A stretch of 64,000 nucleotides of DNA from Yanshouia hominis (GTDB lineage: Bacteria; Bacillota; Clostridia; Oscillospirales; Ruminococcaceae): NCBI GenBank assembly GCA_014385025.1, contig JACRTB010000009.1, positions 62,001-126,000 on the forward strand, read 5' to 3'. Made by a program: the position numbers and the translations under genes. Positions 7,597 through 16,123 of this stretch are shown one piece after another. The first letter of the stretch is position 1, and the number at the start of each line of letters is the position of its first letter. Below the pieces are notes generated by a model, which saw only the letters and a list, made by a program, of their open reading frames with translations, was not told the origin of the DNA and did not search any database.

Positions 7597-7648
7597 AAAA
7601 TTATGAAGCTAATTTTTAATAAATTCTAGTAGATTTTGATTGGAATAA

Positions 7649-7885
7649 TCATAACTCTAATGAATCTTCAGCATCTACCCACATCTGTAAATTCCCATCA
7701 AGATATAACCTTGCATATTCTAATGGCTCATCGATTGCAAGCGATGTCAAAGCACAATCAGATCCAGGTGTGGTTCTTAAATTTTTTTCTGCTTCCCAAC
7801 AATCAATACGGAGTATATAGCCCGTATTAGTATATACATCAATGCTGTTGCACTGTGGATTGTATTCTGCAAATATTGTTCTCAT
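7649..7885 (-). CDS. Small DUF6061-like protein
   Basis: A 78-residue protein without signal or membrane segment. The pattern MRTIFAEYNPQCNSIDVYTN followed by an acidic tail and PLEYARLYLDG resembles the small DUF6061 proteins found in accessory regions of Clostridia. ATG 7885 was chosen because AAGGAGA lies about 10 bases upstream; the longer start at 7906 would place the ribosome site inside the gene. Function unknown. Confidence 0.6.
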   Translation of the reverse strand: MRTIFAEYNPQCNSIDVYTNTGYILRIDCWEAEKNLRTTPGSDCALTSLAIDEPLEYARLYLDGNLQMWVDAEDSLEL

Positions 7886-8116
7886 CGTATCCCATCTCCT
7901 TATCATTTAATCAATCAGTAGTAGCAAAAATTAAGAAGCATTTCAATCAGTTCACCATGTCACTTTTATTTTGTGTTATACTGTCTTATAGATTTTTCTT
8001 GCCCTTGTATTTGCCCTTATCAGAGTGCATAAACACTGATGGGACGATATAACACAAGGGAAATAATAAGAGAAAGCTCACCTGCGACAAATCCAGTGTT
8101 TTCAAGGGGTTGCGAA

Positions 8117-8152
8117 GAATTTAATAATAAAATATAACAGTTATTAAATTTC
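8117..8152. repeat. AT-rich stem-loop in a gene-poor stretch
   Basis: AATTTAATAA (8118-8127) and TTATTAAATT (8141-8150) form a 10-bp perfect stem. It lies in the 7886-8197 gap, where I see no gene. It may be a recombinase site or leftover terminator. Confidence 0.35.
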
Positions 8153-8197
8153 TTAAAACAGGTGAAATCTCAATCGGTATTTATATATGCATAGTTC

Positions 8198-8548
8198 TTA
8201 TCGCCAGAACCCGTATAGCTCTCTATATCTGTCATATTTTTTTATACATTCATTATCTATATTAACTATTCTTCGCTCTTCTTCATTTAATTTCCATCTT
8301 GGCTTTTTATGCAACGATTCATTAATGTTGTATGCATCTATTTCCATTTCATGTATTTCATCGTCCAAATCACACATGCTTTTTTCGTTGGTATCTATTT
8401 GAAGAATACACGGGTAGTAAGAGATAAACCCCAACTTAAATAAGTTAACATCTCCATCAACAATGCTTAAAGGCCACTCTGGCCTTAATTCTGATATCAA
8501 CGTCTTGTAATTGAAAGCATTTTCTCTACTTGTGCTGATTTCTATCAT
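8198..8548 (-). CDS. Hypothetical protein, accessory region
   Basis: A 116-residue acidic protein with no membrane segment and no recognised family. It contains VDGDVNLFKLGFISYYPCIL and a charged C-terminal half. The ribosome site is GGTGAGGG about 11 bases before ATG 8548. AT-rich like the rest of the element. A possible promoter (TTGCAC, 17 bases, TAAATT) lies on the minus strand near 8650. Confidence 0.55.
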   Translation of the reverse strand: MIEISTSRENAFNYKTLISELRPEWPLSIVDGDVNLFKLGFISYYPCILQIDTNEKSMCDLDDEIHEMEIDAYNINESLHKKPRWKLNEEERRIVNIDNECIKKYDRYRELYGFWR

Positions 8549-8783
8549 AATCTCATACCCTCACCGACTGCCAGTTAGTCGTGCTGCCTATATTAGACAA
8601 TACTATGTATCAAAGACGTGCTAAAACTAATTATTTAACTTTACCATTTCAATTTATCATACAAAAACACACTGTGCAACATAAACATTTTATCACCCAA
8701 TATTTTATACATCTTACAGACTGGTTGCATGTGTATAGAACTTGTTCGGCAGTATTCCGAATATTTTAGCTGCGGTACAATTT

Positions 8784-8993
8784 TTACATCATTCCTCTGA
8801 TTGTTAGTAAAGATTGTGAGATACGTTCATTATCTTGCGTCCGTTTAAGCTTTACGAGTTTATCTCCACGTAATGTTTTCAGAAATTCGTGTTTAGGAAT
8901 TAAAACAGCACCTTTCAAAAAGCAAATGTGTAGTGAACGACCTCCGTAAAAGTCACCCTCTATTTTTTCGTCATATGGCCAGATTATCTTAAC
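8784..8993 (-). pseudogene. 3' remnant of an unidentified gene
   Basis: A leftward frame of 69 codons is open between stop codons but has no start codon or ribosome site at its beginning. It reads like real protein, for example GDFYGGRSLHICFLKGAVLI and HEFLKTLRGDKLVKLKR. It looks like the C-terminal fragment of a gene truncated when the element inserted or decayed. It lies at the edge where base composition shifts from AT-rich to GC-rich. The 8549-8783 stretch shows no other gene. Confidence 0.45.
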
Positions 8994-9002
8994 TTAACGA
9001 TG

Positions 9003-9046
9003 AAAAAGCAAAGATAGGAGCAAATTCTAAAATTCACTCCTATCTT
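9003..9046 (-). terminator. Terminator of the VTT-domain gene
   Basis: On the minus strand AAGATAGGAG and CTCCTATCTT form a 10-bp perfect stem with a 16-base loop, followed by a T-rich run (9010-9003). It marks chromosomal DNA, so the mobile element must end to its left. Confidence 0.75.
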
Positions 9047-9090
9047 AACGGCTCAAATGCTTAACTGAATGACATTGCCCCAACAGTACG

Positions 9091-9780
9091 CTATTTTTCC
9101 TTTTGCTCGAGCCGCCGCAGAATCCGGCGGTGCACCAGCGCGCCGATTCCTCCGGCTGCAAGAAATGCGGCGTAGATGACTGCGAACATCAGAAAGTCTC
9201 CCTTCCCGGCCACCGAGCCGGCAAAGCAGGAGACGGCGACCGACGGAATTCGGGCAAGGGTGGCATACAGAATAAAGCGCCGCGAAAGAACACCGGAACA
9301 GCCAATGGTATAGATCAGGATATCCTTGGGAACGCCGGGCAGAAAGAAAAAGAGCAGAGCGGCGGCTTCAAACCGGCGGCTTGCGCAGAGCTTTTTGTAA
9401 CGGTCGAATTGCTCTCCGTTTACCAGCCTGCGAACCAACGGCTCGCCAAAGCGGCGGGAAATCCAGAAGGCGCAGAGGGTGCCGAGCAGGATCCCGGAAA
9501 GGGCAACGGCAAATCCCCAAAGAGGGCCGTAAAGAATCCCTCCCGCCAGCTCTACAAGTCCTCCCGGAAGAATGGCGACGACGATCTGAAAAATTTGAAA
9601 AAGCAGCAGAACAGGAATACCGGCGGAGCCGATCGAGCCGACCCATCCGGTAAAGCGGCGGATCAGATCGGGGTCGCGCGCGAGACTCATCCACTGTTCT
9701 CTCCGGTGCAGGGCGCAAAGAAGCAGAAGCAGCACAGCGAGACACCCTGCCAGACCGATCACTTTCCGGCTTTTTTTCAA
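9091..9780 (-). CDS. TVP38/TMEM64 (VTT domain) membrane protein
   Basis: Integral membrane protein of the DedA/VTT superfamily, 229 residues. It starts with a transmembrane segment (VIGLAGCLAVLLLLLCAL); the VTT core reads LPGGLVELAGGILYGPLWG, then GTLCAFWISRRFGEPLVRR with the conserved R-x-x-G, and a late FFLPGVPKDILIYTIG. Relatives are implicated in lipid scrambling and membrane homeostasis. It starts at TTG 9780 with GAGGTG seven bases upstream. It follows the NSS transporter gene by 57 bases on the same strand, so the two are probably co-transcribed. Confidence 0.88.
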   Translation of the reverse strand: MKKSRKVIGLAGCLAVLLLLLCALHRREQWMSLARDPDLIRRFTGWVGSIGSAGIPVLLLFQIFQIVVAILPGGLVELAGGILYGPLWGFAVALSGILLGTLCAFWISRRFGEPLVRRLVNGEQFDRYKKLCASRRFEAAALLFFFLPGVPKDILIYTIGCSGVLSRRFILYATLARIPSVAVSCFAGSVAGKGDFLMFAVIYAAFLAAGGIGALVHRRILRRLEQKEK

Positions 9781-9837
9781 GCTGTTTCACCTCAGCATCC
9801 CTTGGCCCTCTTCCGATAGAGGCGCCGTATTTTCAGA

Positions 9838-11229
9838 TCATGCAAAAAGTTTCTGCCAGTAGCCCATGACGAAGATCAGAAGAACGACAAAAGGAAGCAC
9901 CCATTTGGCGTACCAAAGGATCGCGGAGGGGAAACGGAGGCCCTCGCCGGCGTTGGCTTCCCTCAGAAAGTTCTCCCAGCCCCAGCCGCGCTTTGAGACG
10001 CAGAACAGGAGATAGATCAGAGAACCGAGCGGCAGCAGGTTGTTGCTGAGGATGAAATCCTCGAAATCCATGATCCCGCCGCCCATGATCTGCACATCGG
10101 AGAGCAGGTTGAAGCCGAGCAGACAGGGGAGGGAGAGCACAAAAATCAGGACCAGATTGACTGCCGCGGCCCGGCGGCGGCTCCAGCCCCAGCGGTCCAT
10201 GCAGCAGGAGAGAATATTTTCAAAGACGGCGATGACCGTGGAGAGGGCGGCAAAGGACAGGAAGATGAAGAAGAGCGCCCCCCACAGCCTCCCTCCCGGC
10301 ATGGCGTTGAAAACGTTGGGAAGGGTGACAAAGATCAGCGAAGGCCCCGCGTCGGGGGTAATGCCGAAGGCAAAGGCCGCCGGAAAGATGACCAGCCCTG
10401 AGACAAACGCGACAAAGGTGTCGAGCAGAGTGACATTGAGCGCTTCACCGAGCAGGCGGCGTTCCTTGCCGATGTAGCTGCCGAAGATGGCCATGGCGCC
10501 GATGCCGAGCGACAGGGTAAAAAAGGCCTGTCCCATCGCGGCGAAAACCACCTCGCCCAGCCGGGCAAAGCTGAACGATCCGGAAGCGTCCTCGGCAAGC
10601 TTGGAGAAGTTGGGCTTGAGATAGAAAGCGAGGCCTTCGCCCGCGCCGGGCAGAGTCACCGACCGGACAGCCAGAGCAAAGAGCAGAAAAAGCAGTGCAA
10701 GCATCATGTATTTGGTGATCCGTTCCACGCCGTTCTGGAGTCCGCGGGAGCAGATTCCCATGCAGAGGAGCACCACGAGGACCATGCCGGCGAGCATCAG
10801 ACCGGGCCGCGCCAGCATCCCGCCGAAAACCGCCTCCACGCCGGCCGCATCAAGGCCGGTGAAGGTTCCGGACGCCATCTTGGCAAAATAGATGAGCATC
10901 CAGCCGGCTACGGTGGTGTAAAACATCATCAGCATATAGTTGCCCGCCATGCCGAACAGGCTGTACCAGTGCCATTTGCTGCCGGCAGGCTCCAATGCAT
11001 GGAAGGAGACGGCGATGCTTTTGCGGCTGGCGCGTCCAACCGCAAACTCCATCGCCATGATCGGCAGCCCCATTACAAACAGGAAAAAGAGGTAGATCAG
11101 CACAAAGGCGGCCCCGCCGTACTGTCCCACGATAAAGGGAAAGCGCCACACGTTTCCCAGCCCGATCGCGCATCCGGCGGAGATCAGCACAAAGCCGAGC
11201 CGCGATGCGAAGGTTTCTCTCTCTTTCAT
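9838..11229 (-). CDS. NSS-family sodium-dependent transporter
   Basis: Neurotransmitter:sodium symporter of the LeuT fold, 463 residues with about 11-12 segments. TM1 carries the unwound sodium-site motif SAGCAIGLGNVWRFPF; TM6 has GQAFFTLSLGIGAMAIFGSY. The bacterial 11-12 TM subtype moves amino acids or related amines with sodium. The start is ATG 11229, with GAGGAG 12 bases upstream; a longer frame to 11298 has none. A consensus promoter lies at 11269-11298, divergent from miaB. A second, distinct NSS gene is at 61094. Substrate not predictable. Confidence 0.92.
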   Translation of the reverse strand: MKERETFASRLGFVLISAGCAIGLGNVWRFPFIVGQYGGAAFVLIYLFFLFVMGLPIMAMEFAVGRASRKSIAVSFHALEPAGSKWHWYSLFGMAGNYMLMMFYTTVAGWMLIYFAKMASGTFTGLDAAGVEAVFGGMLARPGLMLAGMVLVVLLCMGICSRGLQNGVERITKYMMLALLFLLFALAVRSVTLPGAGEGLAFYLKPNFSKLAEDASGSFSFARLGEVVFAAMGQAFFTLSLGIGAMAIFGSYIGKERRLLGEALNVTLLDTFVAFVSGLVIFPAAFAFGITPDAGPSLIFVTLPNVFNAMPGGRLWGALFFIFLSFAALSTVIAVFENILSCCMDRWGWSRRRAAAVNLVLIFVLSLPCLLGFNLLSDVQIMGGGIMDFEDFILSNNLLPLGSLIYLLFCVSKRGWGWENFLREANAGEGLRFPSAILWYAKWVLPFVVLLIFVMGYWQKLFA

Positions 11230-11268
11230 TTCCACACGCTCCTCTTTTGATGTCTGCGTTTCGCTCCC

Positions 11269-11298
11269 ATCATACCCGCTTTTGCCCCGGCCTGTCAA
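11269..11298 (-). promoter_or_regulatory. Promoter of the NSS-VTT operon
   Basis: On the minus strand TTGACA (11298-11293), an 18-base spacer and TATGAT (11274-11269). Confidence 0.7.
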
Positions 11299-11374
11299 CG
11301 ATACGCCAGAAGATCTTTTCCTTTTTGACAGAGAAATCAGGACGGAGAGGGACTTTTCCTTTTGGAACTTTTGT

Positions 11375-11382
11375 GCTATACT
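11375..11382 (+). promoter_or_regulatory. Extended -10 promoter of the miaB operon
   Basis: The TG-C-TATACT arrangement (TATACT at 11377-11382) lies about 45 bases before the miaB start. The -35 region is poor (TTTTCC), which the extended TG would offset. Confidence 0.55.
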
Positions 11383-11427
11383 AAATTAGTTTCCGTATCT
11401 CTACTTTTCGTTTCAAAGGAGAAAGCC

Positions 11428-12846
11428 TTGATCATCAACAATCTTACCCAGCGGCTGGAGGAGGAGATGGACAAGCTCCAGCTTGAGCGGGCGGCGGCCC
11501 TGACGGCGGCACGCTACGACCACCCGCCGCTGGCTTTTGTCCACAGCTTCGGCTGCCAGCAGAACGTTTCGGACGGAGAGCATCTCAAAGGGCTGCTTGC
11601 CGAAATGGGGTTCGGCTTTACCGATTCCGCCGAGAATGCCGACCTTGTCCTGTTCAACACCTGCGCGGTACGCGAAAGCGCCGAGGACCGTGTGTTCGGC
11701 AACGTCGGCGCTTTGAAGAACATCAAGCGGGAGCGTCCCGAGCTGATGATTGCCCTCTGCGGCTGTATGATGCAGCGGCCCGAGGTTGCCGAACGAATTA
11801 AAAAGAGCTTCCCCTATGTCGATATTGTTTTTGGTACCGGCGCAATGCACCGGCTTCCGGAGTTCCTGATCCGGCGTCTTGAGGGCGGCAAGCGTGTATT
11901 TTGGGACCAGCCTGCAAAGAATGTCATTGAGGGGATTCCCGCGGTGCGCGAGGAAGGGGTCAAGGCATGGCTGCCGATTATGCAGGGCTGCAACAACTTC
12001 TGCACCTACTGTATCGTCCCCTATGTGCGCGGCCGGGAGGTTTCCCGCGCGCCGGAGCGCATTGAGCAGGAGGCGCGTGAGCTGGTCGGACGCGGTTACC
12101 GGGAGATCACCCTGCTCGGGCAGAATGTCAATTCCTATGGCAGGGGACTGGCCAAGCCATACAATTTTCCGGAACTGCTGCGTCGGCTCGACCGCGTCGA
12201 AGGGGAGTACCGGCTGCGCTTCATGACCTCTCACCCCAAGGACTGCACCCGGGAATTAATCGACGTGATCGCGCAGAGCCGTCACGTCTGCCGTCACATC
12301 CACCTGCCGGTGCAGAGCGGATCGGACCGCGTGGTGCAGGCGATGAACCGTCATTATCACATCGATGGCTATCTCGAGCTGATCGCATATGCCCGGGAAA
12401 AGATGCCGGATGTGACATTCTCGAGCGATATTATCGTGGGCTTTCCCGGTGAAACGCGGGAAGAATTTCTCGAGACGCTTGCTCTGATCAAAAAGGTCCG
12501 CTACAATGCGCTTTTTACCTTTATTTATTCCCGCCGTGCGGGAACCCCCGCTGCCGAAATGCCCGACCCTGTCCCCGCCGGAGAGAAGTCGGAGTGGTTT
12601 CGAGAACTGCTTGAGGTTCAGCAGGGCATCTGCTGTGAGCTCAACGAGGCGATGGTCGGCAGCGTCCAGCGGGTGCTGTTTGATTCTCCCGGAAAAAGCG
12701 GGGAAGGCTTCCTCGCGGGCAGAACCGAGGGAAATGTCATCGTCGAAGCGCCGGGCGACCGCTCCCTGATCGGCCGCTTTCTGCCGGTGAAAATCACCAG
12801 AGCGATGAACTGGGCAATGGTAGGAACGATTCTGGAATCCCGTTGA
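11428..12846 (+). CDS. miaB: tRNA-2-methylthio-N6-dimethylallyladenosine synthase MiaB
   Basis: Radical-SAM methylthiotransferase that adds the 2-methylthio group to i6A37 of tRNAs reading UNN codons; it works after MiaA, encoded downstream in the same series. 472 residues. The N-terminal UPF0004 domain supplies three cluster cysteines (FGCQQN, FNTCAVRES, LCGCMMQ). The radical-SAM motif is GCNNFCTYCIVPYVRGRE at about 190. A TRAM domain closes the protein. The start is TTG 11428, chosen for AAAGGAG six bases before it; the 5'-extended frame has no ribosome site. It is the first gene of a long collinear series with mutS and mutL, as in Bacillus. Confidence 0.95.
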   Translation: MIINNLTQRLEEEMDKLQLERAAALTAARYDHPPLAFVHSFGCQQNVSDGEHLKGLLAEMGFGFTDSAENADLVLFNTCAVRESAEDRVFGNVGALKNIKRERPELMIALCGCMMQRPEVAERIKKSFPYVDIVFGTGAMHRLPEFLIRRLEGGKRVFWDQPAKNVIEGIPAVREEGVKAWLPIMQGCNNFCTYCIVPYVRGREVSRAPERIEQEARELVGRGYREITLLGQNVNSYGRGLAKPYNFPELLRRLDRVEGEYRLRFMTSHPKDCTRELIDVIAQSRHVCRHIHLPVQSGSDRVVQAMNRHYHIDGYLELIAYAREKMPDVTFSSDIIVGFPGETREEFLETLALIKKVRYNALFTFIYSRRAGTPAAEMPDPVPAGEKSEWFRELLEVQQGICCELNEAMVGSVQRVLFDSPGKSGEGFLAGRTEGNVIVEAPGDRSLIGRFLPVKITRAMNWAMVGTILESR

Positions 12847-12891
12847 GGAACGGATCGTCGATATAAAACAATACAAGAGGAGAATGATCAA

Positions 12892-13302
12892 ATGGATATT
12901 ATTGAAATGGCACGTGAGCTGGGGCGCGCGATTCAGAAGGATGAGCGTTATATCAAGATGCTCGCCGCCTCTGCGGCAACCGAGAAATCCCCGGAGCTGA
13001 GCACCAGGATGTCCCGCTTCAGCGAGCTGAGAAACGAGCTCAACCGCGAGATCGTCAAGGACGAGAAGGAGAGGGACCAGGACCAGATCAACAAGCTTGA
13101 TGAGGAGCTTCGCACCCTCTATGAGGCGATCACCACCGCTCCGGAGATGGTCGCTTACAATCAGGCGAAGGCCGAGCTGGAATCGGCTCTCAACTTTATC
13201 TCCCAGATCGTTTCAGGCAGCGCGAACGGACAGGACCCTGATCTGATCGAGCAGCAGGTCTCCTGCAGCGGTTCCTGCTCCTCCTGCGGGGGCTGCCACT
13301 GA
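12892..13302 (+). CDS. YlbF/YmcA (Ric complex) family regulator with Cys-rich tail
   Basis: A 136-residue helical protein of the Com_YlbF family, related to RicA/RicF, which with RicT control RNA processing by RNase Y and cell-fate decisions in Bacillus. The helical core spans residues 1-110; the tail, CSGSCSSCGGCH, has four cysteines and a histidine, suited to an Fe-S cluster as reported for the Ric complex. It lies between miaB and mutS, the same place as ymcA in Bacillus, which supports the call. Ribosome site GAGGAG before ATG 12892. Whether it is RicA-like or RicF-like cannot be settled here. Confidence 0.82.
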   Translation: MDIIEMARELGRAIQKDERYIKMLAASAATEKSPELSTRMSRFSELRNELNREIVKDEKERDQDQINKLDEELRTLYEAITTAPEMVAYNQAKAELESALNFISQIVSGSANGQDPDLIEQQVSCSGSCSSCGGCH

Positions 13303-13348
13303 CGTCGGCTGTTCCCCGCGGCCGATGGGGAATTTCCGGCGTGCCGGG

Positions 13349-13389
13349 GCTTTGCGGCTCCAAAGGAAGGCCCTTTTGAGCCGCAAAGC
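13349..13389 (+). terminator. Long hairpin in the ricA-mutS gap
   Basis: GCTTTGCGGCTC and GAGCCGCAAAGC form a 12-bp perfect stem whose loop can pair further (CAAAGG with CCTTTTG). A smaller hairpin, TTCCCC/GGGGAA, precedes it. There is no T-run, so it may be an attenuator, mRNA processing or stability element rather than a clean terminator. Confidence 0.45.
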
Positions 13390-13459
13390 GCATCCGCCGC
13401 CCTTTTCCCGATAAGGCATTCCCCGGCAGAACAGAACTTTAGAGACGGAGTGATCAAAG

Positions 13460-16069
13460 ATGGCGCCGCTTTCCCCCATGATGCAGCAGTACTTTGAAAT
13501 CAAAGAACAGCATAAGGACCAGATCCTTTTCTTTCGCCTCGGCGATTTCTATGAGATGTTCTTTGACGACGCCGTTACCGCTTCCCGCGAGCTTGAGCTG
13601 GTGCTGACCGGCCGGGACTGCGGGCAGGAGGAGCGGGCGCCGATGTGCGGCGTCCCTTATCACAGCTGTGACGCTTATATTGCCCGGCTGATCAAAAAGG
13701 GCTACAAGGTTGCCATCTGTGAACAGATGGAGGACCCCAAGCTCGTCAAAGGGCTGGTCAAGCGGGAGGTGATCCGCGTGGTCACCCCCGGGACGCTGAT
13801 CGAGGCGAATATGCTGGATGAAGGCGCCAACAACTATATCGCCTCCATCTATGTCGAGAAGGAGCGGGTGGGCCTTGCCTTTGCCGATATTTCCACCGGC
13901 CAGGTCTTCGTGACCGCGCTGCCTCTGGGGGATCTCTCCGCTCTGAAAAATGAGCTGACCCGCTTTTCTCCGAGCGAGGTTGTCTTCAACGACGCCCTTC
14001 TTTCCTTCGCTGAAATGGGCGGCTTTCTCAAGGACCGCCTGCGCTGCTGCGCCGACGTGCTCGGGGAGGCTGCCTATCTCGGTGAATTGCCGAACCGGCT
14101 GATCACCGGCCAGTTCGGTGCGGCGGCCTGTGCGCCGGGAGGCGCCGCGGACGAGCCGCAGGTCGCCTACGCGCTCGGCGGGCTGCTGCACTATCTCCAT
14201 GAAACCCAAAAGACCGGGGTGGAACGGCTTGTGTCGCTGGAACGGTACAGCGAGGAGCGGTATATGCTGCTCGATGCGACGGCGCGGCGCAATCTTGAGC
14301 TGACCCAAACGATGCACAGCGGGGAAAAGCGGGGAAGCCTGCTTTGGGTGATCGATAAGACCGAAACGGCGATGGGCAAGCGCCTTCTGCGGCGTTATCT
14401 CGAGCAGCCGCTTGCTCATCCCGTGATGATCGAGAAGCGGCTCAACGCGGTGGATGAGATCTTTTCAGACAGCATGCTGCGGCTCGATCTCACCGAGCGG
14501 CTCAAGGGAATCTATGATCTGGAACGGCTGCTGACCCGCATCGTCTGCGGAGCAACCAACCCCCGGGAGCTGTGCAGCTTTGCCGCCACCCTGAAAAAAC
14601 TTCCTGATGTCAAGCAGCGGATTTCCGGCTGCAGGGCCAAGCTGCTGGCGGAGATTTATGAGCAGATCGATCCGCTGCAGGAGGTTGCGGCACTGATTTC
14701 CGAGGCGATTATGGATGATCCGCCCGTTTCGACCAAGGAGGGCTGGTTTATCCGGGACGGCTATCACGCCGGCCTTGACGAAATCCGCCGGATGCTGACC
14801 CACACCAAGGAATACCTCGCCCAGACCGAGGCGGCCGAGCGGGAGCGCACCGGCATCAAAAATTTGCGGATCGGCTTCAATAAGGTGTTCGGCTATTACA
14901 TTGAGATCACCAACTCCTACAAGGAGCTGGTTCCGAAGGAATACATCCGCAAACAGACCCTTGCCAACTGTGAACGCTACATCACTCAGGAGCTCAAAAA
15001 TCTTGAGGATAAGATTCTCTCGGGCCGGGAGCGGCTGGTCGTCCTTGAGCTGCGGCTTTACGAGGACCTGCGCAATCGGATTGCCGCCGAAACCTCCCGG
15101 ATTCAGCAGACGGCCGACGCGCTGGCAAGACTTGACGTATTCACTTCCTTTGCGGCGCTGGCCGCCGAAAAGGACTATTCCCGTCCGCAGATTACGACAG
15201 ACGGCTCGATTATCATTGAGGATGGGCGCCATCCGGTCGTTGAGGAGATGCTGGGCGGCGGCGCCCGCTTTGTCGCCAACGACTGCACCCTGGACGGCGA
15301 TCAGAACCGCATTGCAATCATCACCGGCCCGAATATGGCGGGAAAATCGACCTATATCCGGCAGATTGCGGTGATTGTGCTGTTGGCGCAGATCGGCTCC
15401 TTTGTTCCGGCGCGCCGGGCGGTGATCGGGGTGGTGGACGGCATCTATACCCGTGTGGGCGCCTCGGATGACCTTTCCACCGGGCAGTCCACCTTTATGG
15501 TCGAAATGAACGAAGTGGCCCAGATTTTGAAGAACGCAACGAAGGACAGCCTTCTGATTCTCGATGAGGTCGGGCGCGGAACCTCAACCTTTGACGGGAT
15601 GAGCATCGCCCGGGCGATGCTCGAATACATTGCCGACCGCAAAAAGCTCGGAGCCAAGACGCTTTTCGCAACCCACTATCACGAGCTGACCGAGCTGGAG
15701 TCGCTGCTGCCCTGCGTAAAAAATTACAATACCGCCGTCAAGAAACGCGGGGAGGATATCACCTTCCTGCGGCGGATCGTCCCGGGCGCGGTGGACGACA
15801 GCTACGGCATCGAGGTTTCCAGGCTGGCCGGGATTCCCGACTGGATTATCAGGCGCGCGCATGAAATTCTGGCCGACCTCGAGGCGGACCGGCCGATTTC
15901 CGAGCGCCGCGCGACGATGAAAGCGGCGCCGGAGCGGCAGGACCAGCCGGAACAGCTCGCACTGGTGCATGATTCCCCGGTCGAGGATGCGATGCGCAGG
16001 CTTGATCTCAACACCCTCACGCCTCTTGAGGCGCTCAACAAGCTCTATGAATTCAAAGCCATGCTTTGA
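13460..16069 (+). CDS. mutS: DNA mismatch repair protein MutS
   Basis: Mismatch-recognising ATPase, 869 residues, full length. Domain I contains the mismatch wedge FFRLGDFYEMFFDDA (the F-x-E of the Phe-x-Glu motif is in FYEMF). The ATPase domain has the Walker A GPNMAGKSTYIRQ near 625, then DDLSTGQSTFMVEM, Walker B LLILDEVGRGTSTFDG and ATHYHELTELE. A C-terminal HTH/dimerisation segment follows. It sits upstream of mutL in the standard operon. ATG 13460 follows a GACGGAG site. Confidence 0.97.
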   Translation: MAPLSPMMQQYFEIKEQHKDQILFFRLGDFYEMFFDDAVTASRELELVLTGRDCGQEERAPMCGVPYHSCDAYIARLIKKGYKVAICEQMEDPKLVKGLVKREVIRVVTPGTLIEANMLDEGANNYIASIYVEKERVGLAFADISTGQVFVTALPLGDLSALKNELTRFSPSEVVFNDALLSFAEMGGFLKDRLRCCADVLGEAAYLGELPNRLITGQFGAAACAPGGAADEPQVAYALGGLLHYLHETQKTGVERLVSLERYSEERYMLLDATARRNLELTQTMHSGEKRGSLLWVIDKTETAMGKRLLRRYLEQPLAHPVMIEKRLNAVDEIFSDSMLRLDLTERLKGIYDLERLLTRIVCGATNPRELCSFAATLKKLPDVKQRISGCRAKLLAEIYEQIDPLQEVAALISEAIMDDPPVSTKEGWFIRDGYHAGLDEIRRMLTHTKEYLAQTEAAERERTGIKNLRIGFNKVFGYYIEITNSYKELVPKEYIRKQTLANCERYITQELKNLEDKILSGRERLVVLELRLYEDLRNRIAAETSRIQQTADALARLDVFTSFAALAAEKDYSRPQITTDGSIIIEDGRHPVVEEMLGGGARFVANDCTLDGDQNRIAIITGPNMAGKSTYIRQIAVIVLLAQIGSFVPARRAVIGVVDGIYTRVGASDDLSTGQSTFMVEMNEVAQILKNATKDSLLILDEVGRGTSTFDGMSIARAMLEYIADRKKLGAKTLFATHYHELTELESLLPCVKNYNTAVKKRGEDITFLRRIVPGAVDDSYGIEVSRLAGIPDWIIRRAHEILADLEADRPISERRATMKAAPERQDQPEQLALVHDSPVEDAMRRLDLNTLTPLEALNKLYEFKAML

Positions 16070-16123
16070 CGGGAACGCGTCTTTCGGACAAGCCCGTTTC
16101 CGCCGACAAGGAGGTGAACTGCA

